Below, in pieces: positions 44,285 through 53,894 of a DNA stretch of 64,000 nucleotides. The position numbers and the translations under genes are program-made. Within the stretch, counting starts at the first letter, position 1; each line of letters begins with the position of its first letter. The stretch comes from Bifidobacterium olomucense (GTDB taxonomy: Bacteria; Actinomycetota; Actinomycetes; Actinomycetales; Bifidobacteriaceae): NCBI RefSeq assembly GCF_012932375.1, contig NZ_JAAIIG010000001.1, positions 124,001 to 188,000 on the forward strand. The letters run 5' to 3'. The notes under the pieces were generated by a model. The model had not been told where the DNA came from and made no database searches. It saw only the letters and a program-made list of their open reading frames with translations.

Positions 44285-45610
44285 TCATTGAACGCTAAAT
44301 CCTTGATCTGCGGCATAGTTCTTTAAAGCCTTTTGCCACTTGTCGGTGGCAGCCTTGAAAGTCTCCTTGCCGGAGAAGAATAATCCCATATTGTCGTTGT
44401 AGATGGAGCGGGCGTAGGGCTCGAAGGGCAGGAACTCCCATTTGCCGGTGACGTCCTTGGCGGCCCGGGAGAAGACCTCGTTGTATTTCTGCCCTCCGAA
44501 GAACTCGTTGTCGCTGCCGTCAGCGTTTCTGAGCGTGGTCTTGGCGAGGAAGTCCTTCTGGTTGAGGGTCTTGGTGGTGGCGGGGAAGCTGCCGTTGGAT
44601 ACGCGGGCGTCGATGCCCTCGTCGTTGGTGGTGACGTATTCAACGAACTTCTTGGCGGCGTCGAGCTTACTGTCGGGAATCTTCTTGGTGATGGCCAGTC
44701 CGCTGCCACCGTATTCGCCGTTGATAGGCGTACCGTCGATGGTGGGCAGGAGGGCTACGCGGAATTTGCCGGTGGCTTGGGGCACGCCCTGCAGGAGGTT
44801 GTTGGCCATCCATGCGCCGCTGATGAGGCTGGCGATGGAGCCGTCGCCCAGTGACTTCATCCAGTCGTCGGTCCAGGTCTTCGTGTGGACGTCGATGAGG
44901 TCTTCGTCACGCAGCTTCTGCCAAAGGTTCATGAACCGCTGGGCACCCTTGTCCTTGGTGATATTGATGGTCAGTTTTTCGTCGTTGAGTTTGTAGGCGT
45001 GACCGCCCATGGCCCACATCATCGCGTTGAACAGGCCGGCGTCGCCGGAGTCGGAGATGATGTAGGAGCCGGTGGCGCGGATCTTCTTCGCGTCCTCGTA
45101 GAACTCGTCCCAGGTGGTCGGCGGTTCGTCGATGCCGGCCTGGTCGAACACGTCCTTGTCGTAGAAGTAGGCCATGGGGCCCGAGTCGGCAGGCATCGCG
45201 TACACGCCGCCGTTGATGTTCACGGAGCTCCATGTGCCGGGGGTGAACGTGTCCTTGAGCTTAGTGGCATCGTAGACCTTGCTCAGGTCCATGAGCGTGT
45301 CCGAGTGCACGAACTGCGGGATGGCGAGGTATTCGATCAGGGTGACGTCGGGCAGGCCGTTGCCGGCCTGGGCCGCGTTGTTGAGCGCTGTGTAGGTCTC
45401 TTCGGTGCTGCCGACGTTGCTTACCTTCACCGTGATGTCGGGATTGGCCTTCATGAAGATTTTGGCGGCGCGATCGATGCTGGCGTCCCACGACCATACC
45501 GTCAGTTCGGTCTTGCCTGATCTTGCGGTTGTGTTACCGCATCCCGCGAGAGGGATGAGCAGGGCTCCGATGACGGCCGTGGCTATGGCTGCGCGTGTGG
45601 TGTTATTCAT
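44285..45610 (-). CDS. ABC transporter sugar-binding lipoprotein (orphan)
   Basis: The 441-aa lipoprotein (signal with PLAGCGNT lipobox) belongs to solute-binding family 1: LTVWSWDASIDRAAKIFMKA, NGLPDVTLIEYLAIPQF, MPADSGPMAYFYDKDVFDQA. No permease gene adjoins it; it may feed the permeases at 49.7-51.5 kb or others elsewhere. It diverges from the ROK regulator, which probably controls it. An AAAAC-N6-GTTTT repeat lies in the shared promoter. Confidence 0.88.
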   Translation of the reverse strand: MNNTTRAAIATAVIGALLIPLAGCGNTTARSGKTELTVWSWDASIDRAAKIFMKANPDITVKVSNVGSTEETYTALNNAAQAGNGLPDVTLIEYLAIPQFVHSDTLMDLSKVYDATKLKDTFTPGTWSSVNINGGVYAMPADSGPMAYFYDKDVFDQAGIDEPPTTWDEFYEDAKKIRATGSYIISDSGDAGLFNAMMWAMGGHAYKLNDEKLTINITKDKGAQRFMNLWQKLRDEDLIDVHTKTWTDDWMKSLGDGSIASLISGAWMANNLLQGVPQATGKFRVALLPTIDGTPINGEYGGSGLAITKKIPDSKLDAAKKFVEYVTTNDEGIDARVSNGSFPATTKTLNQKDFLAKTTLRNADGSDNEFFGGQKYNEVFSRAAKDVTGKWEFLPFEPYARSIYNDNMGLFFSGKETFKAATDKWQKALKNYAADQGFSVQ

Positions 45611-45708
45611 GTTGGTCTTCTTTCCGTGCTCGACCGTCTTTGGCCGTATGTCGCAACTATTTTGTTTGGATGTCGAACATGATTATGTACAGAGATGGGA
45701 AACTTGTC

Positions 45709-45724
45709 AAAACACCGGGGTTTT
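45709..45724. promoter_or_regulatory. Candidate ROK operator
   Basis: Five-base arms AAAAC and GTTTT around six bases lie in the divergent promoter between the sugar-binding lipoprotein and the ROK regulator. Short and AT-rich, so only suggestive. Confidence 0.25.
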
Positions 45725-45843
45725 CATATTGTCAGTCCCCTGATGGGTGTTATTCTGAAAGCCGTTCGAGGATGACGCCGGGATGTCCGTCCCGATAATG
45801 TGATTCCGCATTTCCGCAATCGTCTCACCCGAGGAGGGCTCCC

Positions 45844-46959
45844 ATGTACGCTAAATCCAATCCCAGCGACGCAAGGGCCAACAACCGTAGACTGTTGTTC
45901 CGGCTGCTGTTCCCCGACCGGCAACTGTCGCGCGCCGATCTATGCAAGGAGACGGGGCTCTCGCGCGCCACCGCCACGGATGTGACCGGCGAGATGATCG
46001 ACGACGGCCTGCTACGTGAACTGGGGTCGGGGAAACGGGATGGCCGCGGCAAGCCGGGCACCTTGCTGGCCATCGACACGGACATGCTTCGTCTGGTGTG
46101 CATCGATCTGTCGCGCCCGTATGTGATGACCGGCGCCGTGATGGATCTGCGGGCCAGAATCGTGGAGCGTCGCGAACGTGTGCTTGATGATGGCGATCGG
46201 GTCGATCTCGACGACGTGCTTTCGCTCGTCGGTCAGATGATCCGGCTTGCCGGTTCGGGGTTTGTCGGCATCGGCGTCGCAGTCCCCGGCGTGGTCTCCG
46301 GTGCGGGGAGGGTGATCTCCAGTTCCAATCTCGGCTGGGACGACGTGGAGCTTCGCGACATGCTCGAAGGCGAGTTCTCGTTGCCGGTCCGAGTGGACAA
46401 CGACGCGAACGCCGCACTGCTCGCCGACCGCTTCCTCGGGCACGGCAATCCCAACTGCCTGCTCGTGCAGATCACCCGGGGCATCGGTGCGTCGGTGCTG
46501 CTGAACGACGAGTTCGTGGATGGCGACGACCATGCGGCCGGTGAGATCGGCCATGTTGTGATCGACCCGAATGGTCCGGCATGCACCTGCGGCAAGCGCG
46601 GCTGCCTGGAGACCTACGTCTCCGCCATCGCGTTGCGCGACCACATCCGCAGGGATCCGAATCGGCGCGCGGACATCCTGGCCGAGGCTGGTGCGAGGCT
46701 CGGCGGAGCTCTGGCCATGCCGGCGAGCCTGCTGAATCTTCATGACATCGCCGTCTACGGACCTCCCGACATCGTCGGCGAGACGCTGCTCAATGCATGC
46801 GACGAGACCGTCAACTCCTTGTCGCGGAACGACTACCAGAGCGGTATGCGGGTGCGTCGGTGCGAGCTCGGCGACGACGCCACTCTGCGGGGGCAGGCGG
46901 TCTCCGTGCTGCGCGAGATCGTGGGCAGGCGCGGGCTGTCCGCGGCGGCCTCGTCCTGA
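45844..46959 (+). CDS. ROK-family transcriptional regulator (NagC/XylR type)
   Basis: The 371-aa protein has an N-terminal winged helix-turn-helix (LSRADLCKETGLSRATATDV, near 27-50) followed by the ROK sugar-kinase-like sensor domain. The zinc motif is CTCGKRGCLETY (from about residue 243) preceded by GEIGHVVIDPNG. Such regulators sense a sugar or sugar phosphate and control nearby transport genes. It diverges from the orphan binding protein and precedes the ROK kinase remnant and ABC operon, so it is the likely local regulator. Confidence 0.9.
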   Translation: MYAKSNPSDARANNRRLLFRLLFPDRQLSRADLCKETGLSRATATDVTGEMIDDGLLRELGSGKRDGRGKPGTLLAIDTDMLRLVCIDLSRPYVMTGAVMDLRARIVERRERVLDDGDRVDLDDVLSLVGQMIRLAGSGFVGIGVAVPGVVSGAGRVISSSNLGWDDVELRDMLEGEFSLPVRVDNDANAALLADRFLGHGNPNCLLVQITRGIGASVLLNDEFVDGDDHAAGEIGHVVIDPNGPACTCGKRGCLETYVSAIALRDHIRRDPNRRADILAEAGARLGGALAMPASLLNLHDIAVYGPPDIVGETLLNACDETVNSLSRNDYQSGMRVRRCELGDDATLRGQAVSVLREIVGRRGLSAAASS

Positions 46960-47090
46960 CGCCACGTGCGTCCCGCCGCCAGGTGCGCGTGGCGTGGTGT
47001 ATCATCGCTTCCCGAATCCAATATGTAAGGATTCCGAACATAATGGTGGGCGGACGAAACAGGAGTCCGCCCTCGGGAACGGAGATCGTC

Positions 47091-48019
47091 ATGACGATGA
47101 ATGCCAGTGGTACGCCGGAAACAGAGAACCTGCGCGTCGGCGTGGATGTCGGCGGAACGAAGATCGAGGCGGTGCTGACCGTGCGGCCGGCACGGTTCTC
47201 GCATCCGCGCGCAAGGCAGCCCGGAAAGGCGGTGACGAGGTCGTGGAGGATGCGGTCGCCATCGTGCGGCAGGTGGCCGGAATGCGGTTCGATGAGGTGA
47301 GATCGGTGGGCATCGGCATCCCCGGGCTGGTGCACCGCGACACCGGGCGCGTGGAGAACGTGGTCAATCTCGGAATCGAGAACCTGGAGCTGGGAGGTCG
47401 CGCATCCGGCATGCTCGGCCTTCCCGTGTGGGTGGACAACGATGTGAACGCCGCGGCGCTGGGAGCCTATGGAACACTACCCGACCGACTCAGGCACGGC
47501 AGGATGGCGTTCGTCAACCTAGGGACGGGGCTGGCGGCCGGCTTCGTCCGCGCCGGTCTCGTCGAACGCGGCGACACCGGCGCCCTCGGGGAGATCGGCC
47601 ACCTGCCGGTGGACCCCAACCGCATGGCGTGCAAATGCGGTCAGCGCGGATGCCTGGAGACCGCATGCTCGGGAGGGGGCCTGCGGCGCATGTGGCCCGT
47701 CGCGGATCCTCCGCTGCCCGACAATCTCGCGAGGGCCGACGGCGGCGATGGCGAAGCGGAACGGGTTCTCGGCATCGCGCTGCATGCCCTCGCCGACGTC
47801 GTGCAGATCGTCGCCCAGGCCGCGGATCCTTCGGTCATCGTCATCGGAGGCGGTGTTTCCCGCGCCGGGTCCCCGTTGCTTGATGCGCTGCGCGGGGAAC
47901 TGCGCAACAGGGAGGCCTCCAGCGGATTCATCGCGGGTCTGCGGCTGACGGAACGCCTGCGGCTCGCCGATGCGTCGATTCCGATCGGCGCGCTCGGAGC
48001 GTCCCTCATCGCCTGCTGA
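47091..48019 (+). pseudogene. ROK-family sugar kinase, frameshifted
   Basis: The ATG at 47091 (GGAACGGAG upstream) begins a kinase: NLRVGVDVGGTKIEAVLT is the ROK ATP-binding block. Near 47,185 the frame shifts by one base-equivalent and the protein continues in another frame: GTVLASARKAARKGGDEVVE, VGIGIPGLV, WVDNDVNAAALGAYG, LGEIGHLPVDPNRMACKCGQRGCLE. All catalytic blocks remain but in two frames, so no intact kinase is made unless the shift is a sequencing error or is bypassed. The substrate would be GlcNAc or another hexose(amine). Confidence 0.8.
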
Positions 48020-48415
48020 CCAGACCCCGGTGCCGACGGACCATCGGCGCGCCGAAACCAGATTCACCAATCTCCAACAGACGGGGTGCACCACATCCAT
48101 TATTTTGTTCGACTGACTTGCAAAAAAGGTTAAGGCGTCATATCCTTGGCTCTCAAGGAGGTTGAAACCAACTACAGGAATTACGCAAGGCTTGCTAACA
48201 AAATATCCGGTCTTGCTGCGGCGCGATGCCCAGAAGTGGTGTGGCGTCATGTTCCTCGGTATCGCTACGGACGTCGGCGACGGCGTCCGTAGCGGCATCG
48301 CCCGTGCATGGCAGCGCGGGCGGATACGGACCCGGGGCCGTCGTGCGCAGCGGCACGTCGCGCCATTCCTCCGAACGACGGCGTCGGGCAGGCATTCCAG
48401 GAAAAGGAAACCATC
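48020..48415. other. Promoter region of the sugar ABC operon
   Basis: No gene is seen in this 396-base gap. The left half is AT-rich, suitable for a promoter. The right half has a perfect 10-bp inverted repeat (GCTACGGACG at 48264-48273 with CGTCCGTAGC at 48284-48293) that could be a leader hairpin. The ribosome site AGGAAAAGGAAA is at 48399-48410. Confidence 0.5.
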
Positions 48416-49726
48416 ATGAGAACGAAGAGGATTTCAGCGGCCATCGCCTTGGCGGCCGCGTCGGCGCTCACCCTGTCGGGATGCTCGATGGGAGCCCCGT
48501 CCGGCGGCTCGCAGCAGGATGCGTCCGCAGGCGGCAAGCTGACGGTGTGGATCATGCAGGGCGACCAGAGCGAGGACACCATCAAGGCGATCAACGAGCG
48601 GTTCACCAAGGAGACGGGCGTCAAGGTCGATGTGCAGACCCAGGTGTGGGCCGACATCAATACGAAGGTGACGACCGCGCTGTCCACGGACACGCCGCCG
48701 GACGTGATCGATCTGGGCAACACGCAGGTCGCAGGGTTCGCCGTGAGCGGCGGTCTGCTGGATCTGACGGACAAGGCCGACGACATGAGGCAGGGGCACA
48801 CCTGGCTGTCCGGCCTTGAGGAGCCCGCCACCATCGACGGCAGACTGTACGGCATCCCCGCGCTGGGAGCCGCCGGCGCCGTGATCTACAACAAGAAGAT
48901 GTGGTCCGCGGCCGGAATCGACAATCCTCCGAGCACGTACGAGGAGCTTGAGACCGATCTCCAGAAGCTCCGGGACGCGAACACCGACAAGGACTTCTCC
49001 CCGTTCTATATGCCGGGGCGTGACTGGAAGTCGGCGGCACGGTGGATCTGGGATGCCGGCGGCGACTTCGCCGAACAGCAGTCGGACGGAACCTGGAAGA
49101 GCACCCTGTCGAGCGACAAGTCACTCAAGGGCATCGACCAATGGCTGGAATTCCAGCACAAGTGGTCCTCCGAGGCATCCCGCTCGCTGGACACCGGCAA
49201 CCCCGACTTCAGCCAGCTGCTGGCCGAAGGCAAGACCAGTGCGATCCTGAACAACAGCGCCGGCATCCGCACCATCCAGCAGTACAACCCCGACCTCACG
49301 ACCGACGATCTGGGATCGTTCCCCATGCCCGGCGCCAGCGGCAAGCTCCAGCCGGCGATGATGGCCGGATCGGTGTGGGGCGTCGCGCAAAAGAGCAAGC
49401 GCCAGGAGCTGGCGCTCAAGTGGATCAAGATCGCCGCAAGCCCCGAGATCCAGAAGGACTACGTGTTCGCCAAGGACGGATGGATGCCCAACTACGTCGA
49501 AGGCCTCGACGAGGTCATGAAGTCCGCGGACTTCCCGTCCTACCTGACCGGCTTCTTCGAATCGGCGAAGGACACCAAGGCCACACCGGCGTCCCCGCAA
49601 TGGCTGACCATCGAGAACGACAGCTCCCTGAACTGCTTCGGAGACATCGCCACCAGCGCGACCACGGCCAAGGCCGCGGCCAAGTCGTTCGACGAGCATG
49701 CGGACTCCCTGTACGCGAAGAAGTAG
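48416..49726 (+). CDS. ABC transporter sugar-binding lipoprotein
   Basis: The 436-aa lipoprotein (SALTLSGCSM lipobox) is a solute-binding family 1 protein: KLTVWIMQGDQSEDTIKAIN, TPPDVIDLGNTQVAGFAVSG, YGIPALGAAGAVIYNKKMWS. Start chosen at MRTKRISA because AGGAAAAGG lies upstream. It heads an operon with two permeases and GH20, so the likely ligand is a hexosamine-containing oligosaccharide or GlcNAc (inference). Confidence 0.93.
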   Translation: MRTKRISAAIALAAASALTLSGCSMGAPSGGSQQDASAGGKLTVWIMQGDQSEDTIKAINERFTKETGVKVDVQTQVWADINTKVTTALSTDTPPDVIDLGNTQVAGFAVSGGLLDLTDKADDMRQGHTWLSGLEEPATIDGRLYGIPALGAAGAVIYNKKMWSAAGIDNPPSTYEELETDLQKLRDANTDKDFSPFYMPGRDWKSAARWIWDAGGDFAEQQSDGTWKSTLSSDKSLKGIDQWLEFQHKWSSEASRSLDTGNPDFSQLLAEGKTSAILNNSAGIRTIQQYNPDLTTDDLGSFPMPGASGKLQPAMMAGSVWGVAQKSKRQELALKWIKIAASPEIQKDYVFAKDGWMPNYVEGLDEVMKSADFPSYLTGFFESAKDTKATPASPQWLTIENDSSLNCFGDIATSATTAKAAAKSFDEHADSLYAKK

Positions 49727-49736
49727 GGGAAGCGTG

Positions 49737-50672
49737 ATGAGCAATGCGCAATCGACGGCTGCCGCCGTCCCCGTGGTGAAGCGGCGTCGCAATCTGACGC
49801 CCCTGTGGCTGCTGACGCCCGCCGGCGTGATCATCGTCGCGCTGGTCGTGGTGCCGTTGATCTTCCTGGTCTTCACGTCGTTCACGGACTTCAACCAGAA
49901 GACCCTGTTCACGGGCTCGTTCAACATCGTCGGGTTCGACCAGTACGAGAACGTGCTGACCGACCCGGAGTTCTACAAGTCGCTGGCCCGCACGTTCGGG
50001 TTCGCGGCCGCCCTCGTGGCCGGCAGCGTGCTGATCGGCATGGGCGTGGCCCAGCTGATGACCAAATTGGGGCCGGTGATGCGCTGGCTGGTCACGTTCG
50101 TGCTGATCTTCGCGTGGGCCATGCCGAACGTCGCCTCGTCGGTGGTGTGGAAGTGGCTGTTCCAGCCGGGGTACGGCGTGGTCAACTGGCTGCTGACCCA
50201 GACCCGGCTGTTCGGCGACGTGACGAACCTGTCGTGGACCGACAACACGTGGCTCGCGTTTCTGGAGATCTGGCTGCTGGTCGTCTGGCAGGCCGTCCCG
50301 TACATCGCGATCAACCTGTACGCGGCGACCACGCAGGTGGACAAGTCCTGCCTTGAGGCGGCCCAATTGGACGGCTGCTCGAAGCTGCGCTGCTACTGGC
50401 AGATCACCGTGCCGCTGATCAAGCCGAGCCTGATGGTCATCACGATGCTGTCGGTGATCTGGGACTTCAACGTGTTCAACCAGATCTGGCTCGTCTCCCA
50501 GGGAGGCCCCCGCGAGACGACCGCGACGATCGGCATCTTCACCTACAAGAAGGCGTTCGTGTCGTTCGACATCGGCACCGGCGCCGCCGCGAGCGTGCTG
50601 GTCACGCTCATCCTGCTCGCCCTGACGAGCGTGTACATCCGCTACCTGCTCAAATCCGGGGAGGACCTGTGA
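49737..50672 (+). CDS. Sugar ABC transporter permease (MalF/UgpA type)
   Basis: The 311-aa protein has six helices and the inner-membrane EAA loop (LEAAQLDGCSKLRCYWQITVP) that docks the ATPase. The ATG at 49737, ten bases after the binding protein's stop, follows GGGGAAGCG. It pairs with the next permease. No ATPase gene is present; bifidobacterial importers of this class use a shared MsmK-like ATPase encoded elsewhere. Confidence 0.94.
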   Translation: MSNAQSTAAAVPVVKRRRNLTPLWLLTPAGVIIVALVVVPLIFLVFTSFTDFNQKTLFTGSFNIVGFDQYENVLTDPEFYKSLARTFGFAAALVAGSVLIGMGVAQLMTKLGPVMRWLVTFVLIFAWAMPNVASSVVWKWLFQPGYGVVNWLLTQTRLFGDVTNLSWTDNTWLAFLEIWLLVVWQAVPYIAINLYAATTQVDKSCLEAAQLDGCSKLRCYWQITVPLIKPSLMVITMLSVIWDFNVFNQIWLVSQGGPRETTATIGIFTYKKAFVSFDIGTGAAASVLVTLILLALTSVYIRYLLKSGEDL

Positions 50673-51547
50673 CCATGAATAGGGCAACCGCAAACCACGG
50701 CATCGCGCCGCGCGCCAAGCGCAGCGCATCGGCCGAGCTGCGCCGCGTCGGCACGATCGTATTGGCCGTCGCGTTCTGCATCGTGTGGATCTTCCCGGTC
50801 TACTGGATGTTCGTCACGTCGATCAAGCCGCGCAACCAGATCATGACCGCCACGCCCGTGTTCTGGCCCGCGAAGCTGTCGATCGACAACTTCATGGTGG
50901 CCGTCACCCAGACGTCGTTCCTGACGAACCTGAAGAACAGCGTGATCGTGACCGCCGTGTCGATCATCCTGTCGATCATCCTCGCGTTCTTCGCGTGCGC
51001 GGCCCTGACCCTCTACCGGTTCCGCGGCCGCAAAGCGATCATGGTGTTCGTGCTGGCCATCCAGATGACCTCAGGCGGCATCATCCCACAGTTCATCATC
51101 TTCAACCAGTTCGGCCTGCTCAACAAGTACAGCGGCCTGATCCTCGCGTACATCGCCATGGTCCTGCCGTTCGCGATCTGGAACATGCGCGGCTTCTTCC
51201 TGAACATCCCGAAGGACATCTTCGAGTCCGCGGCCGTCGAGGGGGCCAACGACTGGCAGATCCTGTGGAAGATCACCTTCCCCCTGGCCGCGCCCGGCAT
51301 CGTGTCCACGTCCGTGTTCGCGTTCATCAACGCCTGGAACGACTACATGACCGCCTACACGTTCATGAAGGACCAGTCCAAGTACACGCTGCCCGTGTGG
51401 CTCTCCTCGTTCTCCACGCCCACCATGGGCACCGACTTCGGCGGGCAGATGGCCGCATCCGTCATCTTCTCCCTGCCCGTCGTGATCTTCTTCATGATCA
51501 TTCAAAGGAACATCATGAAGGGCGTCACCACCGGAGCCGTCAAATAA
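50669..51547 (+). CDS. Sugar ABC transporter permease (MalG/UgpE type)
   Basis: The 292-aa protein has six helices and the EAA loop (FESAAVEGANDWQILWKITF). A GTG at 50669 overlaps the previous stop (GTGA); an ATG at 50675 is an alternative start. Second permease of the operon. A GC-rich hairpin lies between it and GH20. Confidence 0.94.
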   Translation: MTMNRATANHGIAPRAKRSASAELRRVGTIVLAVAFCIVWIFPVYWMFVTSIKPRNQIMTATPVFWPAKLSIDNFMVAVTQTSFLTNLKNSVIVTAVSIILSIILAFFACAALTLYRFRGRKAIMVFVLAIQMTSGGIIPQFIIFNQFGLLNKYSGLILAYIAMVLPFAIWNMRGFFLNIPKDIFESAAVEGANDWQILWKITFPLAAPGIVSTSVFAFINAWNDYMTAYTFMKDQSKYTLPVWLSSFSTPTMGTDFGGQMAASVIFSLPVVIFFMIIQRNIMKGVTTGAVK

Positions 51548-51573
51548 CCCAAACGGAGCGATAAACAATGCGT

Positions 51574-51613
51574 GCGGCGCCGGGACCATTTCCGCGAGTG
51601 GTTCCGGCGCCGC
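51574..51613 (+). promoter_or_regulatory. Hairpin between permease and GH20 genes
   Basis: A 15-bp stem with one G-U-compatible difference (51574-51588, 51599-51613) and a ten-base loop sits 27 bases after the permease stop. No T-tract follows, so it may stabilise the 3' end of the transporter mRNA or attenuate GH20. Confidence 0.5.
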
Positions 51614-51679
51614 GCGTCATCTCGGAACCCAAAACGCAATATAGCGCAATCAAAGGTGAACCACTGAGAAAGGACTTCC

Positions 51680-53716
51680 ATGAGCGATCAAGCAACCCTG
51701 AAGGGATGGACCATCATTCCCAAGCCGCAGACCGTACAACACAAGGCGGGCGTCTCACTGCTGCCGATGTGCGGCCGAGTCAACGAGCCACGTGCGTTCG
51801 GAGACGAACGGCAGGTACTCGCAACACAACTTGCCGACGACATCCGTGCGGTTACGGGATTGGAATGGGACATCGCCACGGGTGACCGTTGGCCTGGATT
51901 CATCACATTGACGACACTGGACGATCTCCATGCGCGTCCGTCCGGCGCGTACACGCTCGACGTCACCAAGGACGGCGTGACCGTCAGGGGTGCGGACTTC
52001 GAGGGCGTGCGCAACGGCGTGCAGACCCTGCGCCAGCTCATCCGCCAATGCGGCGCCGCCCTGCCCTGCCTGCACATCGAGGACGAGCCCGCCTTCGAAA
52101 CGCGTGGCTACTACCTCGACGTCACCCGCGGCCGCGTCCCCACCCTCGACTGGCTCAAACACTGGGCCGACAAACTCTGCCTCTACAAGTACAACCAGCT
52201 CCAGCTCTACGTCGAACACACCTTCCGCTTCGACGGGATGAGCGAGACCTGGCGCGGCTCCAGCCCGCTCGCCCCGCGCGACATCCTCGAATTCGACGAC
52301 TACTGCGCCGAACGCGGGCTAGAGCTCGTGCCGTCCGTCTCCACGTTCGGCCACCTCTACATGGCCCTGCGCACCCAATCCCTGCGCGACCTCGGCGAAT
52401 TCCCGGAGAACGCCGACGAGCCGTTCGGGTTCATCGACCGCATGCGCCACCACACGTTGAACATCAGCGACGACCGCGCCTTCGACCTGTCGTGCCGGCT
52501 CATCGACGACTACCTGCAGCTGTTCCGCTCGGACAAGTTCAACATCTGCGCCGACGAGACCTTCGACCTCGGCAAGGGCCGCTCCAAGCCCCTCGCCGAG
52601 AGGATCGGCGTCGCCGCCATGTACGCCGACTACGTCACCCGCCTGTGCCGCCACCTCGAAACCCAGGGCAAGAAGCCGATGATGTGGGGCGACATCGCCC
52701 TCGAACACCCCGAGATCCTGGGACGGCTCCCCGAAACCGTCACCCTGCTCAACTGGCAGTACGACCCGCGGGTCACCGACGAGAAGATCCGCACCGTCGC
52801 CCGATCCGGCGCCCGGCAGATTGTCTGCCCGGCCGTATGGTGCTGGAACGCGCTCCTGCCGCGCATCGACGACGCCTGGAACAACATCACCCGCATGGCC
52901 CGCTACGGCACGCAATACGGCGCCCAAGGCATGCTCGTCACCGACTGGGGCGACCTCGGCCACGTCAACGACCCGCGCATGGCCATCCCCGGCATGATCA
53001 TCGGCGCACAGGAATCATGGAACCCCGGACGCACCCCGGACGAAACCGACATGCTCCGCCGTGTCTCCCGACTCGAATACCGCGACGCCAGCGGCGAACT
53101 GCTTGATATCCTCACCCATGCCAGTCATGCGGTCAGCTTTGAATGGAACCATCTGATCACATGGCTGGAACTTGATGACGGACGGGGCGGCGTCAACACC
53201 GGGGTTCTGCAAACCATCCCAGGACTGCTGCCGGAAGACGAACGACCGGACGACGTGGTCCGCGCCCTTCAGGACGGAAGCCGGGCACCGTCACTTGCGG
53301 AATCCCGACGGATGCTGCTCCGCTATCTGAAACATCACGTCACGCTCGGCGAAACCGCAGATCACCTTCTACAGACCAGTGCCCGTCGAATCTCCGCAAT
53401 CGCCGCGACCTCAGGACCTTGGACCAACGGGGATGCCGCTGCATTTCGCGTAGCCATCGAGGGGCAGCGACTTCTGAACCGAGTTGGTCTCCGACTCGCG
53501 TCCGAGACCGGGGTCATTGGCACTGTGCAATCGGGTGAGGCGATTCAGCATGACGACGCGGCGAACCTTGCCGAAGCATTGGAGATCTGGATGGAGGCGT
53601 ATGCGGCGCAATGGGGTATGACCAGCCGCGACTCCGAACTGCACAGACTGCAGGAAGTCGTTTTCCGGGTTGCTGAGCACCTGCGCTCAGCGAACGGAGC
53701 ACGAAGCGTACTATGA
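51680..53716 (+). CDS. GH20 beta-N-acetylhexosaminidase (cytoplasmic)
   Basis: The 678-aa enzyme has a GH20b N-terminal domain (1-125) and a GH20 catalytic barrel. It has GYYLDVTRGRVPTLDWLKHW, the substrate-assisted catalytic pair D292-E293 in ICADETFDLG, MMWGDIALEHPE and the active-site Trp blocks LLNWQYDP and LVTDWGDLGH. No signal peptide, so it acts inside the cell on imported oligosaccharides, releasing GlcNAc or GalNAc. The C-terminal ~170 residues are helical. It follows the ABC importer; nagBA at the left of the window could process the released sugar once phosphorylated. Confidence 0.93.
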   Translation: MSDQATLKGWTIIPKPQTVQHKAGVSLLPMCGRVNEPRAFGDERQVLATQLADDIRAVTGLEWDIATGDRWPGFITLTTLDDLHARPSGAYTLDVTKDGVTVRGADFEGVRNGVQTLRQLIRQCGAALPCLHIEDEPAFETRGYYLDVTRGRVPTLDWLKHWADKLCLYKYNQLQLYVEHTFRFDGMSETWRGSSPLAPRDILEFDDYCAERGLELVPSVSTFGHLYMALRTQSLRDLGEFPENADEPFGFIDRMRHHTLNISDDRAFDLSCRLIDDYLQLFRSDKFNICADETFDLGKGRSKPLAERIGVAAMYADYVTRLCRHLETQGKKPMMWGDIALEHPEILGRLPETVTLLNWQYDPRVTDEKIRTVARSGARQIVCPAVWCWNALLPRIDDAWNNITRMARYGTQYGAQGMLVTDWGDLGHVNDPRMAIPGMIIGAQESWNPGRTPDETDMLRRVSRLEYRDASGELLDILTHASHAVSFEWNHLITWLELDDGRGGVNTGVLQTIPGLLPEDERPDDVVRALQDGSRAPSLAESRRMLLRYLKHHVTLGETADHLLQTSARRISAIAATSGPWTNGDAAAFRVAIEGQRLLNRVGLRLASETGVIGTVQSGEAIQHDDAANLAEALEIWMEAYAAQWGMTSRDSELHRLQEVVFRVAEHLRSANGARSVL

Positions 53717-53790
53717 GCAGCAGCGTTTCGTGAGAGGAGTCTTCATGCTACACCCAACCGATTCCTGAGCAACTAGTACCAGTACGCATT

Positions 53791-53825
53791 GGTGGTCTTG
53801 TCCGGCACGAAAGACCAAGGCCACC
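53791..53825 (+). terminator. Hairpin after the GH20 gene
   Basis: Ten-base arms GGTGGTCTTG (53791-53800) and CAAGGCCACC (53816-53825), one G-U pair, lie 75 bases after the stop. Weak T-content; a probable terminator or the edge of the next module. Confidence 0.4.
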
Positions 53826-53894
53826 GATGTCGCCGACTTGAAACCAAACGCTTACGACGCCACCACACTTGGCCGTATCACGGATGATTGAGCA

